Source of the DNA: Cytophagales bacterium
Lineage (GTDB): Bacteria; Bacteroidota; Bacteroidia; Cytophagales; Cyclobacteriaceae
Length of the DNA stretch: 20,399 nt
Direction of reading: 5' to 3'
Assembly: GCA_020063545.1 (NCBI GenBank)
Contig: JAGUUF010000127.1
Coordinates: 1-20,399, forward strand
Under the pieces are notes generated by a model. The model saw only the letters and a program-made list of their open reading frames with translations, was not told where the DNA came from and ran no database searches. Positions 1 to 8,811 of the stretch are shown here, piece by piece. Each line of letters begins with the position of its first letter. Position 1 is the first letter of the stretch. A program made the translations under genes and the position numbers.

Positions 1-476
1 ACACCCGACACGCCATAATTTCGTGTAACCAAATCGGACCGCTGCGGGTAGGGATCTCCCTTCGGTACCGGGGCATCACTATCTTTCATATAAAATCCGG
101 AATACTTCTGGTAGTACACATCGGCACCCCATTTTTTCGACAGGATATTCAGTTGAAGGTCGCGTGCGGAAGATTCGCCATAAATTGCTTTGCTGTCTTC
201 ATTCAGCGGAATGGCAAACGTAACTTCAAATCCCAGGTCGAACAAGTAAAATCCGGCACCGAAGGTGAACCGGTTATTCGGAATAAACTCAATTTTTCGT
301 TCCTTTTCTTCTTTATCCTGAATATCGAACGTAAGGGAGCGTTGCTTCAATACGGGCCAGATAAAAAAATGATCGGGGTACTCCTGGATGTAATACGCCC
401 GGAGGGAATCGGCCTGCTGCGACAATCCCTGCACCGCAGCAATGTAAACCAGAACCAACAAGAATAATGCTCTCAA
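1..476 (-). CDS. DUF4421 family secreted protein (C-terminus cut by window edge)
   Basis: This is the N-terminal 158 codons of a minus-strand gene that runs off the left edge. The product starts MRALFLLVLVYIAAVQGLSQQ, a short signal peptide with likely cleavage near GLS-Q, followed by a region resembling DUF4421 proteins of Bacteroidota: an Asp-Ser-Leu-Arg-Ala-Tyr-Tyr segment, an FxFGAGFYLFDLGFEV stretch, and the LQLNILSKKWGADVYYQKYSGFY block. The family's function is unknown; the secreted, beta-rich sequence suggests an envelope protein. The start is inferred as TTG at 476-474, overlapping the hslU stop in a TTGA arrangement. No other start fits, since an in-frame TAG lies five codons upstream and no ATG follows before the signal peptide. 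It is probably the last gene of the lon-porQ-hslU run or is translationally coupled to hslU. Family assignment is from memory of the motif pattern. Confidence 0.72.
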   Translation of the reverse strand, partial: MRALFLLVLVYIAAVQGLSQQADSLRAYYIQEYPDHFFIWPVLKQRSLTFDIQDKEEKERKIEFIPNNRFTFGAGFYLFDLGFEVTFAIPLNEDSKAIYGESSARDLQLNILSKKWGADVYYQKYSGFYMKDSDAPVPKGDPYPQRSDLVTRNYGVSG

Positions 477-1867
477 AGAATATACTCGCTAAGGTCCTTG
501 TTCTTTGCCAGCGCACTGAGCTTTTCTTTAACCATCGGTGCATCGATACTGATTGTTGAGCCGGGTTTTATCTTGTCCGGAACATCGAACAGGAGTTCAT
601 TCAGCAACCGGCTCATTACGGTTTGCAAACGCCTGGCGCCAATGTTTTCAACCTCGGCATTGAGGGTAAATGCGGTGCGGGCAATTTCCTGGATGGCCTC
701 ATCGGTAAACGCAATCGAAACCTGTTCTGCCTCAAACAACGCCTGGTATTGCCGGGTAAGGGCATTGCGCGGCTCCTTTAATATCCGCACAAAATCCTCC
801 TGGGTCAGGTTACTCAACTCAACACGAATGGGGAAACGTCCCTGTAATTCGGGTATCAGATCGGATGGCTTGCTGATGTGAAATGCCCCGGCTGCAATAA
901 ACAACACGTGATCGGTTTTAATGACTCCGTACTTGGTATTTACGGTACTTCCTTCCACAATCGGCAGCAAGTCGCGCTGTACACCTTCGCGGCTTACATC
1001 GGGGCCGCCTCCGCCTTTTTTATAACCAGAGGCCACCTTGTCGATCTCATCAATAAAAATAATACCCGAATTTTCGGCAAGCCGGATGGCCTCCTCTTTT
1101 ACCTCATCCATGTCAATAAGCCGCGAGGCTTCTTCTTCGAGTAAAATACGCCTCGCCTCGGCCACGGTTACTTTTTTCTTTTTGGCTTTTTTCGGAAGCA
1201 TGCCGCTCAGCATCTCCTGCAGGTTCATCATCGACACTTCATCCATCATGCCGGCTCCGATCATCCCGATATTGGGGTTGCCCGAGGGTTTGATGTTGAT
1301 TTCGATTTTGCGTTCTTCCAACTCGCCATTTTTCAGTTTTTCCCTGAACACCTGGCGGGTTCGCTCATTAAGTTCTATGTCGCTGGCGGGCACTTCTTCA
1401 GCATTTTCGGTCTGCCCCACAAACCCGGTGCGCATGGGTTGCCGCATGGGCGGAATCAGCGCATCAAGAATCGCATCCTCAACAAGTTGGGCAGCTTTGT
1501 CGCGCACTTCCTCTTTTTTTCTTGCCTTTACCATATTCACCGATTGTTCCACCAGGTCGCGCACCATGCTTTCCACATCGCGCCCAACATACCCTACTTC
1601 GGTAAACTTGGAGGCTTCCACTTTTACAAACGGGGCATCGGCAAGCCTGGCCAGCCTGCGGGCAATTTCGGTTTTCCCTACCCCGGTTGCTCCTATCATC
1701 AGAATGTTGTTGGGAATGATCTCTGCACGCAGTTCCGACTGCACATTCATTCTCCTCCACCGGTTGCGCAGGGCAATGGCCACATTGCGTTTGGCATCGG
1801 CCTGGCCTACTATGTACTTATCCAGTTCATCAACAATCTGCCTGGGTGTTAAATAATTCTTATCCAT
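473..1867 (-). CDS. hslU: HslU, ATPase subunit of the HslUV (ClpYQ) protease
   Basis: AAA+ unfoldase that feeds substrates to the HslV peptidase in the cytoplasm. Counting from the second ATG (464 residues, normal for the family), it shows the N-terminal LTPRQIVDELDKYIVGQ block, Walker A GATGVGKT near residues 59-66, the pore loop GYVG near 92-95, a variable I-domain around 110-250 with a lysine-rich patch (PKKAKKKK), Walker B GIIFIDEIDK near 270, an arginine-finger region ELQGRFPIRVEL, and the C-terminal SEYIL tail that in this family docks into HslV. Two adjacent ATGs are possible (1870 and 1867). I chose 1867 because the AGGAG at 1873-1877 is 5 bases from it and only 2 from the other. The gene overlaps the porQ stop codon, so translational coupling is likely. 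No hslV lies in the window. Confidence 0.97.
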   Translation of the reverse strand: MDKNYLTPRQIVDELDKYIVGQADAKRNVAIALRNRWRRMNVQSELRAEIIPNNILMIGATGVGKTEIARRLARLADAPFVKVEASKFTEVGYVGRDVESMVRDLVEQSVNMVKARKKEEVRDKAAQLVEDAILDALIPPMRQPMRTGFVGQTENAEEVPASDIELNERTRQVFREKLKNGELEERKIEINIKPSGNPNIGMIGAGMMDEVSMMNLQEMLSGMLPKKAKKKKVTVAEARRILLEEEASRLIDMDEVKEEAIRLAENSGIIFIDEIDKVASGYKKGGGGPDVSREGVQRDLLPIVEGSTVNTKYGVIKTDHVLFIAAGAFHISKPSDLIPELQGRFPIRVELSNLTQEDFVRILKEPRNALTRQYQALFEAEQVSIAFTDEAIQEIARTAFTLNAEVENIGARRLQTVMSRLLNELLFDVPDKIKPGSTISIDAPMVKEKLSALAKNKDLSEYIL

Positions 1868-2856
1868 CATAACTCCTTTCGTTTCATCAGCATTGCGTTG
1901 GTATTGAGGTTAAGTGTGAATGCATACGCAGCATTGCCAACACTGTAGCTTGCCCGGCTTACCACGCACTCAACCTGTTTTACCTTTATGGAAAAGCCAA
2001 CCGTAAAACCGTGCATGCCGGCCCCGTTAAAATCTTTTAACTCCTGCTGGCGCAGGCCATTATAGCCTACCAACAGGTTAATGTGCTTATGAATGAGCAA
2101 TTCAGCGCCTATGTTAAGGTGGCTGAAAACCTCCGTTACAAGCGACTGATCGCGGTAAGCCTTGCCGAGGTTGGTAAGGTTGTACAAGGTGGTTGAAAAC
2201 CGGACAGGCATGTGCTCCGGTTTATAGGTTGATCCAATCTGTACATCAACAGGCAACTCCGTATTACTTGTTTCCGAATACTCATTCACCATAAACCCCA
2301 AATTCCGGATAACCATTCCCACCACCATTTGTCTGTGCGGGTGAACAAACACCCCGCCAAAATCGGCCAACAGGGCCGAGCCGCGAAACCCTGCCACGTT
2401 GGAAAACACTCCTTTAACGCTAATGCCCAACCTGAACACACCAACCTGGTGACTTTTACCCACAACTATTTCGGTATCGCCCGATTTAAATGTTCCGGTT
2501 TCGGCCCCGGAAGCATCGTAGCCGATCACTTCTCCATAATTAACATGCCTTACCCCAAGCATAACCACACCAACCTTATTAAAGCGATGTGCATACGTAA
2601 AAGTAGCCTGGCCAATATCGGCCAAATAAAATAAATACCCGGCCGATGCAAAACCAGCCAGTGTATCAGAGGTCAATGCCGGATTATTAAAACCGAAGTT
2701 AACATCGTAATCAGCCAACGAAACGTTAACCCCCCCGAGGGCCGATAACCGGGCGTGTGCCGGCACGTTAAGAAACTGAAAGGATTTAATACCGGCCGAC
2801 TGCGCCCAGGCAAGGCCTACGCCATGCATCAATCCTATGATGAGTATGGTTTTCAA
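1867..2856 (-). CDS. porQ: PorQ, type IX secretion system outer-membrane protein
   Basis: PorQ belongs to the PorV/PorQ group of outer-membrane beta-barrel proteins; in this pathway it is needed for type IX secretion and surface delivery of cargo. The 329-residue product starts with a signal peptide (MKTILIIGLMHGVGLAWA, cleavage before QSAG). It then carries the characteristic FLNVPAHARLSALGGVNVSLADYDVNFGFNNPAL block near residues 28-60, as seen in PorQ, followed by alternating beta-strand sequence rich in glycine and aromatics to the end. The start is TTG (2856-2854): the first ATG lies inside the hydrophobic core and would leave too short a signal peptide. It lies 32 bases after lon, and its TGA overlaps the hslU start. 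The co-transcription with two AAA+ protease genes is unusual enough to note. Confidence 0.9.
   Translation of the reverse strand: MKTILIIGLMHGVGLAWAQSAGIKSFQFLNVPAHARLSALGGVNVSLADYDVNFGFNNPALTSDTLAGFASAGYLFYLADIGQATFTYAHRFNKVGVVMLGVRHVNYGEVIGYDASGAETGTFKSGDTEIVVGKSHQVGVFRLGISVKGVFSNVAGFRGSALLADFGGVFVHPHRQMVVGMVIRNLGFMVNEYSETSNTELPVDVQIGSTYKPEHMPVRFSTTLYNLTNLGKAYRDQSLVTEVFSHLNIGAELLIHKHINLLVGYNGLRQQELKDFNGAGMHGFTVGFSIKVKQVECVVSRASYSVGNAAYAFTLNLNTNAMLMKRKEL
1873..1877 (-). promoter_or_regulatory. Shine-Dalgarno site of hslU
   Basis: AGGAG on the minus strand lies 5 bases before the ATG at 1867, inside the end of porQ. Strong Shine-Dalgarno sites are scarce in this window, so this one decides between the two adjacent hslU ATGs. 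Confidence 0.6.
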
Positions 2857-2888
2857 CCCTGCAAGGCTACTGAAATTTACCCGATTTT

Positions 2889-5345
2889 TCAGCCGGTATG
2901 CTTTTGTTCGGTAAGGATGAAACGAATGGGATTCTTTACCTTTTCTTTCATCAGGGCAATTTTCAATACATCATCCACGGTGTCCACAAAATGAAAGCGC
3001 AGGCCTTTCAGGTAATGTTTTTCGATTTCGTCAATGTCCTTCCGGTTTTTTACACTCAGAATAATCTCACGGATGCCGCTTCGCTTGGCGGCCAGTATCT
3101 TTTCTTTAATACCCCCAACAGGCAACACCTTGCCGCGTAACGTAATTTCACCCGACATAGCCAGTTTGGCTTTTACCTTGCGCTGCGTGTAGATAGAGGC
3201 CAGCGAGGTGAACATGGTAATCCCGGCCGAAGGCCCGTCTTTCGGTACGGCACCTGCCGGTACATGAATGTGCAGATCGTATTGCTGAAACACCCGCTGA
3301 TCAATGCCTAATGCTTCGGCATTTGATTTAAGGTAAGACAGTGCCGCCATGGCCGACTCTTTCATCACATCGCCAAGCTGACCGGACAAGGTTAAGGCAC
3401 CTTTGCCTTTACTCAGGCTGGATTCCACAAAAAGAATTTCACCGCCCACCTGTGTCCAGGCCAGGCCGGTTACCACACCGGCAATGTCGTTGCCTTGATA
3501 TAATTCTTCATCAAAAACTTCCGGACCGAGCGCTTTTCGTATAAGCTCATCGTTTACCGTTTTGGAATACGGCTCGCCCATCGCTACGGATTTGGCAATG
3601 TGGCGGATAATCGATCCGATTTTTCGCTCGAGGTTGCGTACACCGGATTCGCGGGTGTACCGATCAATAATCCGGGTGATGGCCTTGCGGGTAAAGGAGC
3701 AATCCGCTTCCTTTAGTCCGTGTTCCGCCAGTTGCTTGGGCACCAGGTGCCGAAGGGCTATTTCGGTCTTTTCTTCGAGTGTATACCCGGTGATTTCAAT
3801 AATCTCCATCCGATCGCGCAGGGCCGGGTGGATGGTGTCCATCGCATTGGCAGTCGCAATAAAAAGTACTTTGGAAAGATCGTACTCTACTTCCAGGTAG
3901 TTGTCGCCAAAGGTGCTGTTTTGTTCAGGGTCAAGTACTTCGAGTAATGCAGAAGACGGATCGCCCCGAAAATCCGAGCGCACTTTATCAATTTCATCCA
4001 GGATAAACACCGGGTTTGAGGATTGTGCCTTTTTAATGTTCTGCAAAATCTTACCCGGCATAGCGCCAACATAGGTTTTGCGGTGCCCGCGTATTTCGGC
4101 TTCATCGTGCACCCCGCCCAACGACATCCGCACATACTTACGACCGAGCGCTTTGGCGATGGAGCGCCCCAGCGATGTTTTTCCTACACCCGGTGGACCA
4201 TATAAACAAAGAATAGGTCCTTTCATGTCTTGCTTCAGCTTGAGCACGGCCAGGTATTCCAAAATCCTTGTCTTTACTTTTTCGAGTCCGAAGTGATCGG
4301 CATCCAGGATTTTTCTGGCTTTTTTCAGATCAAAATCATCTACCGTGTACTCTCCCCATGGCAGGTCCAGCATAAACTCCACGTAGTTCATCACCACCGG
4401 GTACTCGGCTGCCTGCGGATTTATGCGCAACAGCTTATCCAGTTCCTTGTTAAAATGCTCGGCTACCGGCTTTGCCCATTTTTTCTGTTCACCCTTCTTG
4501 CGCAATGCCTCCACTTCTTTATCGGGCGTATCGTAGCCCAATTCATCCTGAAGTACTTTTATCTGCTGCCTCAGAAAATAATCGCGTTGCTGCTGGTCAA
4601 TATCGGTGTGAACTTTTTTCTGAATTTCATTCTTTATTTCCAGCATCTGGATTTCGCGCAGCATAAACTGTAGCAATAGCGTGCCGCGGTCAAAAATATT
4701 TTCTGTTTCAAGGATCTTCTGCTTATCGGAAACCTCAACATTAAGATTAGACGAAAGGAAGTGAATAAGAAACGGAACACTCTGGATATTATCCAGAGCG
4801 ATTTGGGCTTCCTGCGGAATTTCAGGATTTAGTTTTAATATCTTAAAGGCCGATTCCTTGAGCGACTGAACGAGCGCTTTTCCTTCCCGGTTCATTTCGG
4901 CAGGCGCCTCGCGCTGCAACGCTACACGTGCGGTAAGCCAGGGTTCTTCCTGTACAAATTCCGTTACATGAAACCGGTTTTTTCCCTGTATGATGATGGT
5001 GGTGTTGCCGTCAGGCAGTACCAGCATTTTAATGATGCGGGCAACGGTTCCGGTTCGGTACAACTCATCCGTTGAGGGCTCTTCGGCCTGGGCATTCTTC
5101 TGTGCAATAACGCCAATTATCCGGTTGCCCTGGTAGGCTTTCTTCACCAGCTTGATGGACTTTTGCCTTCCAACGGTAATGGGAATTACCACACCCGGAA
5201 ACAGTACAGTGTTTTTTATCGGCAGGATTGAAATTTCATCCGCCAGGTCTTCGGGTTTTAAGTCGCTCTCCTGTTCAGGGTTGATTAACTGGATGAGCTC
5301 ATCGCCTTCATCCTGAACAAGCTGTATCGGCATGGTTTTAAACAT
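2889..5345 (-). CDS. lon: Lon ATP-dependent protease (endopeptidase La)
   Basis: Cytoplasmic hexameric AAA+ serine protease that degrades damaged and regulatory proteins. The 818 residues show the complete LonA plan: N-terminal substrate-binding domain around 38-240, a coiled helical linker to about 340, AAA+ module with Walker A GPPGVGKT at 383-390 and Walker B VFILDEIDK at 446-454, and the protease domain with catalytic Ser706 in PKDGPSAG and Lys749 in GGIKEK. The 43-residue Ser-Lys spacing equals that of E. coli Lon, so the enzyme should be active. The first ATG (5345) has no obvious Shine-Dalgarno; a second Met four codons on (MPIQ) is an alternative start. It heads the minus-strand run lon-porQ-hslU-DUF4421 and is divergent from the PorE-like gene across a 154-base intergenic stretch. 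Confidence 0.98.
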   Translation of the reverse strand: MFKTMPIQLVQDEGDELIQLINPEQESDLKPEDLADEISILPIKNTVLFPGVVIPITVGRQKSIKLVKKAYQGNRIIGVIAQKNAQAEEPSTDELYRTGTVARIIKMLVLPDGNTTIIIQGKNRFHVTEFVQEEPWLTARVALQREAPAEMNREGKALVQSLKESAFKILKLNPEIPQEAQIALDNIQSVPFLIHFLSSNLNVEVSDKQKILETENIFDRGTLLLQFMLREIQMLEIKNEIQKKVHTDIDQQQRDYFLRQQIKVLQDELGYDTPDKEVEALRKKGEQKKWAKPVAEHFNKELDKLLRINPQAAEYPVVMNYVEFMLDLPWGEYTVDDFDLKKARKILDADHFGLEKVKTRILEYLAVLKLKQDMKGPILCLYGPPGVGKTSLGRSIAKALGRKYVRMSLGGVHDEAEIRGHRKTYVGAMPGKILQNIKKAQSSNPVFILDEIDKVRSDFRGDPSSALLEVLDPEQNSTFGDNYLEVEYDLSKVLFIATANAMDTIHPALRDRMEIIEITGYTLEEKTEIALRHLVPKQLAEHGLKEADCSFTRKAITRIIDRYTRESGVRNLERKIGSIIRHIAKSVAMGEPYSKTVNDELIRKALGPEVFDEELYQGNDIAGVVTGLAWTQVGGEILFVESSLSKGKGALTLSGQLGDVMKESAMAALSYLKSNAEALGIDQRVFQQYDLHIHVPAGAVPKDGPSAGITMFTSLASIYTQRKVKAKLAMSGEITLRGKVLPVGGIKEKILAAKRSGIREIILSVKNRKDIDEIEKHYLKGLRFHFVDTVDDVLKIALMKEKVKNPIRFILTEQKHTG

Positions 5346-5499
5346 GAATTTGTTGTGTCAAATTGGCATCCGTAAACCTCGTTGTAAGGCTAACGAATAT
5401 AGGGGCATTAACCTGACAATAGCAGTGCCAATACGTTGTAAAAGAAGCAAATTTGTATCAACTTTAGTGAGACGGCATGTATCGGCAAACCAAGTTGAT
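5346..5499. other. Divergent intergenic region between lon and the PorE-like gene
   Basis: This 154-base AT-rich stretch must hold the promoters of both genes. I see TATATTCG-type and CAAATTTG-type near-matches to the Bacteroidota -7 element TAnnTTTG, but none has a well-spaced -33 TTG. The 8-mer CGTTGTAA occurs twice, at 5380-5387 and 5434-5441, 54 bases apart. Although the plus frame stays open from 5332, nothing in it resembles a protein. Confidence 0.4.
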
Positions 5500-7467
5500 G
5501 TGAAAACCTATTTTTTTAACTGTTTTATCGGCATTTGCCTGCTTATACAACTCCCGGTTTACGCGCAGAAAAAAAAGGAAAAGTTGAAGAGCGCTGGTGT
5601 TGTACAATTGAACGATAGCCTGACAACCTACAGCCAATCTGACATTTTCGCTTTCCCGAACATTAACAAAATACCCTACTATTCCGATCGCGAAAAGCTA
5701 ACCCGCATCCGGCAACTCGAAGCCTCTTATGCCGGTGAACCGTATTACCGTGCGCTCCGGGCGTACGTCAGCAACTTTGGTATTGAAAACTTTTCAAGAA
5801 ACACGTCCATGCTCTGGCAGTTGGCAAAACTTTCGGAAAAGTACGGCCCTAAAGGCGAAGCCGTGCTGCTGTACAAGCTCGTACTTAAACATCATCATCC
5901 CCATGCCGACTTAAACAAAATACAGCATGAGTACGATGTGCTAACCGAAAACCAGCGCGATTACTATGTGCCACTTGAACAGTATTACCAACTGGTAGAG
6001 TACCGGAAAGAAATTGATACGCTTCGCCCGCCCCATGGGGTGTTGCTGAACATGGGCATTGGCATTAACTCGCCAAAAGAAGATTATGCCCCCACCATCG
6101 GCAATGTGGATACGCTGCTGCTGTTTACCTCCAAACGAAACGTACATGCCAGTTTAATCGAACGCAAATACGATGAAGATTTATTTTTTAGTGTACGGGA
6201 GTTCGGACTGTGGATGGATGCCCAGGAATATAAAGAAATTAACACCAGCGACAACGAAGGTTCGGCCTGCCTGAGCCACGATGGAAAACAACTTTATTTC
6301 GCCCGCTGCAAAATCGAACCCAAAGGCGATTGCGATATTTTTGTGGCCGACCTGAAAGCCGACAACACCTGGGGCAATGTGCGCAACCTGGGGCCGAACA
6401 TCAACTCCATTTACTGGGATTCCCATCCGTCCCTTTCGCATTCAGGCGATACACTTTTTTTTGTGTCGGACCGGACAGGAGGCTTCGGCATGACGGACAT
6501 TTATTATTCTGTTAAAGACGCATCCGGCAACTGGCAAAAGGCGCAAAACATCGGGCCGGTTATCAACACCCGCATGGCGGAAGTGAGCCCGTTTTTCCAC
6601 CACAAGTTCAACGTGCTTTACTTCAGCTCGAACGGGCATCCGCTTAACTTTGGCGACTTTGATATTTATAAATCGTATAAACAAGGCAGCCAATGGGGCG
6701 AACCTAAAAACATCGGGCCGCTGGTAAACGGACCGGCAAGTGAATATTATTTTACCATTGATTCGCAGTCGAAGGAATTGTACTACGCCCGCTCCGAAAG
6801 CGATGATCCGAAAAACCTCGACCTGTTTTCCTTCCCGGTGCCCATGGAAGCGCAGCCCGAAGCGGTAGCCCGGCTTTCGGGCTCGCTTACCAACAGCCAA
6901 ACGGGCAACCCCATGAAGGGAATTGTTTCCATTATTGACCTGGATTATGGCGTGGAGGTTGCCCCAAAGTTTTTACGACCTGACGGAAGTTTTGATTTCA
7001 GTTTAATCAACAAGCGCAACTACCTGCTCATTATACAGGGCGATGACTATTTCCGTATCGAGGAGATATTCTTTATGGATGGCGATATGGAAATAAATAA
7101 AAAAACCGAACCCCTGGAAAGCAAGATCGCCTTTAAATCGCTGGAGTTTGAAAGCGGCAAAGCCGACATTCTTCCGGCCATGCACCCGGATTTAAACCGG
7201 CTCGGCAATTTCCTAATTGACCATCCTTACCTTTACCTGACCATCAGCGGCCATACCGACTCGGAAGGCCGGGCCGATGCCAACCTGCGGCTGTCGCAGG
7301 CACGGGCCGATGCCATACGCGCCTACCTGATGTATGAATTTAAAATTGATCCGAACCGGATAACGGCCATCGGGTATGGCGGCACCAAACCGATTGTGGA
7401 AGAAAAATCGGAAGATGACCGGAGGCTTAACCGAAGGGTGGAGTTTGAAATCAGGAAAGGGAATTAA
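5500..7467 (+). CDS. PorE-like secreted protein: helical, PD40 propeller, CRD and OmpA domains
   Basis: A 655-residue secreted protein. From the GTG start it has a signal peptide (MKTYFFNCFIGICLLIQLPVYA, then Gln), a helical possibly TPR-like region around 60-170, and PD40/WD40-like beta-propeller repeats around 185-445. Blades with SHPSLSHSGDTLFFVSDRTGG, NIGPVINT and NIGPLVNG are visible. A carboxypeptidase-regulatory-like fold follows near 455-530, then an OmpA C-terminal peptidoglycan-binding domain around 545-655 (TISGHTDSEG, LSQARADAIRAYL, NRRVEFEI). P. gingivalis PorE is known to have this same domain order and a similar length, and it links the type IX machine to peptidoglycan. Unlike a lipoprotein, this signal peptide ends in VYA-Q without an acylatable Cys. 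Other OmpA/PD40 proteins share parts of this plan, so the PorE assignment is an inference. The GTG was chosen because the 56 codons upstream in frame lack protein character. Confidence 0.8.
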   Translation: MKTYFFNCFIGICLLIQLPVYAQKKKEKLKSAGVVQLNDSLTTYSQSDIFAFPNINKIPYYSDREKLTRIRQLEASYAGEPYYRALRAYVSNFGIENFSRNTSMLWQLAKLSEKYGPKGEAVLLYKLVLKHHHPHADLNKIQHEYDVLTENQRDYYVPLEQYYQLVEYRKEIDTLRPPHGVLLNMGIGINSPKEDYAPTIGNVDTLLLFTSKRNVHASLIERKYDEDLFFSVREFGLWMDAQEYKEINTSDNEGSACLSHDGKQLYFARCKIEPKGDCDIFVADLKADNTWGNVRNLGPNINSIYWDSHPSLSHSGDTLFFVSDRTGGFGMTDIYYSVKDASGNWQKAQNIGPVINTRMAEVSPFFHHKFNVLYFSSNGHPLNFGDFDIYKSYKQGSQWGEPKNIGPLVNGPASEYYFTIDSQSKELYYARSESDDPKNLDLFSFPVPMEAQPEAVARLSGSLTNSQTGNPMKGIVSIIDLDYGVEVAPKFLRPDGSFDFSLINKRNYLLIIQGDDYFRIEEIFFMDGDMEINKKTEPLESKIAFKSLEFESGKADILPAMHPDLNRLGNFLIDHPYLYLTISGHTDSEGRADANLRLSQARADAIRAYLMYEFKIDPNRITAIGYGGTKPIVEEKSEDDRRLNRRVEFEIRKGN

Positions 7468-7479
7468 CGGAAGCAGGTA

Positions 7480-8811
7480 TCAGTTAAAAAGCTTGATGAT
7501 GTCGTTGGCAAAAATCAGCACCATAAGCGTAAGCAAAAACACCATGCCCGCCTTTTGCGCGCGCTCCAAAAATTTATCCGAGGGTTTCCGGTTCGAAATG
7601 ATTTCGTAGCCCAGGAACATCACATGGCCGCCATCCAAAGCCGGGATTGGCAGCAGGTTCATAAAGGCAAGTACCAGGGAAAGCACCCCCGTTAACGACC
7701 AGAAGCGCTCCCACTGCCAGGTGCGGCCAAATGCCTGCATAATGCCTATCGGCCCCGACAAGGATTCTTTGGGAGAGAGCACACCTGAAATAATCTTTCC
7801 AAATGCCTTTACCTGTACCACCAGTGTAGTAAATGCGCGCGTTGTGCCAAGCGGGATGGATTGAAAAAATCCGTATTGGATGCGCTCTTCGGCTTCGCTC
7901 AAAAATTCTATTGGCAACCGGGCATAAAATCCAATTGCCTGCTGCCCGGTAAATTTTTCTTTAAATGAAAGCGATTCTCCATTTCGTTCAATGGTAAAGG
8001 CAACCGAATCGGTGCGCGAGCGGACCATTTTGGTTACTTCATCATGATAATAAACTGGCTGGCCGTTAACCGCTTTCAGCACATCGCCTTTTTGCAAACC
8101 CACCCGTGCCGCAACCGAGCCCGGAACAACTTCTTCCACAACCGATGGAAACCGGTACCACAAAAAATTGGCTAAACCTTCCTTACGGTTAAAGCGCTGG
8201 ATGAAATCAGGCGGAATGGAAATAATTACTTCCTGTCCGTTGCGCTCTACCGTATAAGAGGCATTGTCGGCAAGCAGGTTGTTCGGGTCAACCAGTTCCT
8301 GGAAGTAGCGGTAATCGCGCCCGTTAATCTTCACAATCTTATCACCGGTCTGAAGCCCGATGCTTTCACCGGCAGCACCTACCACAAATCCGCCATGCTC
8401 GTTTATTTTATCTTTCAGCAGGTAGGAATCGCCATAGAAATACGTGATGCCGATAAAAATCAAAATGCCCACCAGCACATTCACGATGATGCCACCCAGC
8501 ATAACAATCAACCGCTGCCAGGCGGGTTTACTGCGGAACTCCCACGGTTTGGGTGCTTCCTTCATCGCTTCGGTGTCGAGCGATTCATCGATCATGCCGG
8601 AAATTTTTACATAACCGCCCAGGGGAATGGCGCTTATGGCATACTCCGTGTCGCCTTTTTTAAACGACCATATTTTAGGCGGGAACCCTATTGAAAACTG
8701 CTCCACCCGCATGCCGAAATATTTGGCTGCCACCAGGTGGCCCAGTTCGTGCACGGCTACTAAAATTGAAATGCTCAGCAACAGCTGGGCAAGCGAAATC
8801 ATCCAGTCCAT
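7480..8811 (-). CDS. rseP: RseP-type site-2 protease (M50 zinc metalloprotease)
   Basis: An inner-membrane zinc protease that cuts transmembrane segments, typically of anti-sigma factors or leftover signal peptides. The 443 residues include HELGH at 21-25 in the first membrane segment (zinc ligands His21, His25 and catalytic Glu22), a second membrane segment after KPAWQRLIVMLGG, and two PDZ domains between about 125 and 300 (GESIGLQTGDKIVKING and GSVAARVGLQKGDVLKAVNG). The third zinc ligand is in NLLPIPALDGGH (Asp393), with a final membrane segment at the C-terminus. Its ATG overlaps the dxr stop (TAATG), so it should be translationally coupled to dxr, a pairing common in bacteria. No sigma/anti-sigma pair is visible nearby, so the substrate is unknown. 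It converges on the PorE-like gene with only 12 bases between stops and no obvious terminator. Confidence 0.96.
   Translation of the reverse strand: MDWMISLAQLLLSISILVAVHELGHLVAAKYFGMRVEQFSIGFPPKIWSFKKGDTEYAISAIPLGGYVKISGMIDESLDTEAMKEAPKPWEFRSKPAWQRLIVMLGGIIVNVLVGILIFIGITYFYGDSYLLKDKINEHGGFVVGAAGESIGLQTGDKIVKINGRDYRYFQELVDPNNLLADNASYTVERNGQEVIISIPPDFIQRFNRKEGLANFLWYRFPSVVEEVVPGSVAARVGLQKGDVLKAVNGQPVYYHDEVTKMVRSRTDSVAFTIERNGESLSFKEKFTGQQAIGFYARLPIEFLSEAEERIQYGFFQSIPLGTTRAFTTLVVQVKAFGKIISGVLSPKESLSGPIGIMQAFGRTWQWERFWSLTGVLSLVLAFMNLLPIPALDGGHVMFLGYEIISNRKPSDKFLERAQKAGMVFLLTLMVLIFANDIIKLFN

Noticed and set aside
313..543. 76-codon minus-strand frame across the end of hslU
   Set aside because: Its frame conflicts with the DUF4421 reading, which shows a signal peptide and family motifs in the same stretch.
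1038..1856. 272-codon plus-strand open frame opposite hslU
   Set aside because: Serine-rich with no domain pattern; it is the antisense shadow of a fully convincing hslU.
5332..5499. N-terminal extension of the PorE-like frame to an ATG overlapping the lon start
   Set aside because: The extra 56 residues show no protein character and would bury the signal peptide, so the GTG at 5500 was chosen.
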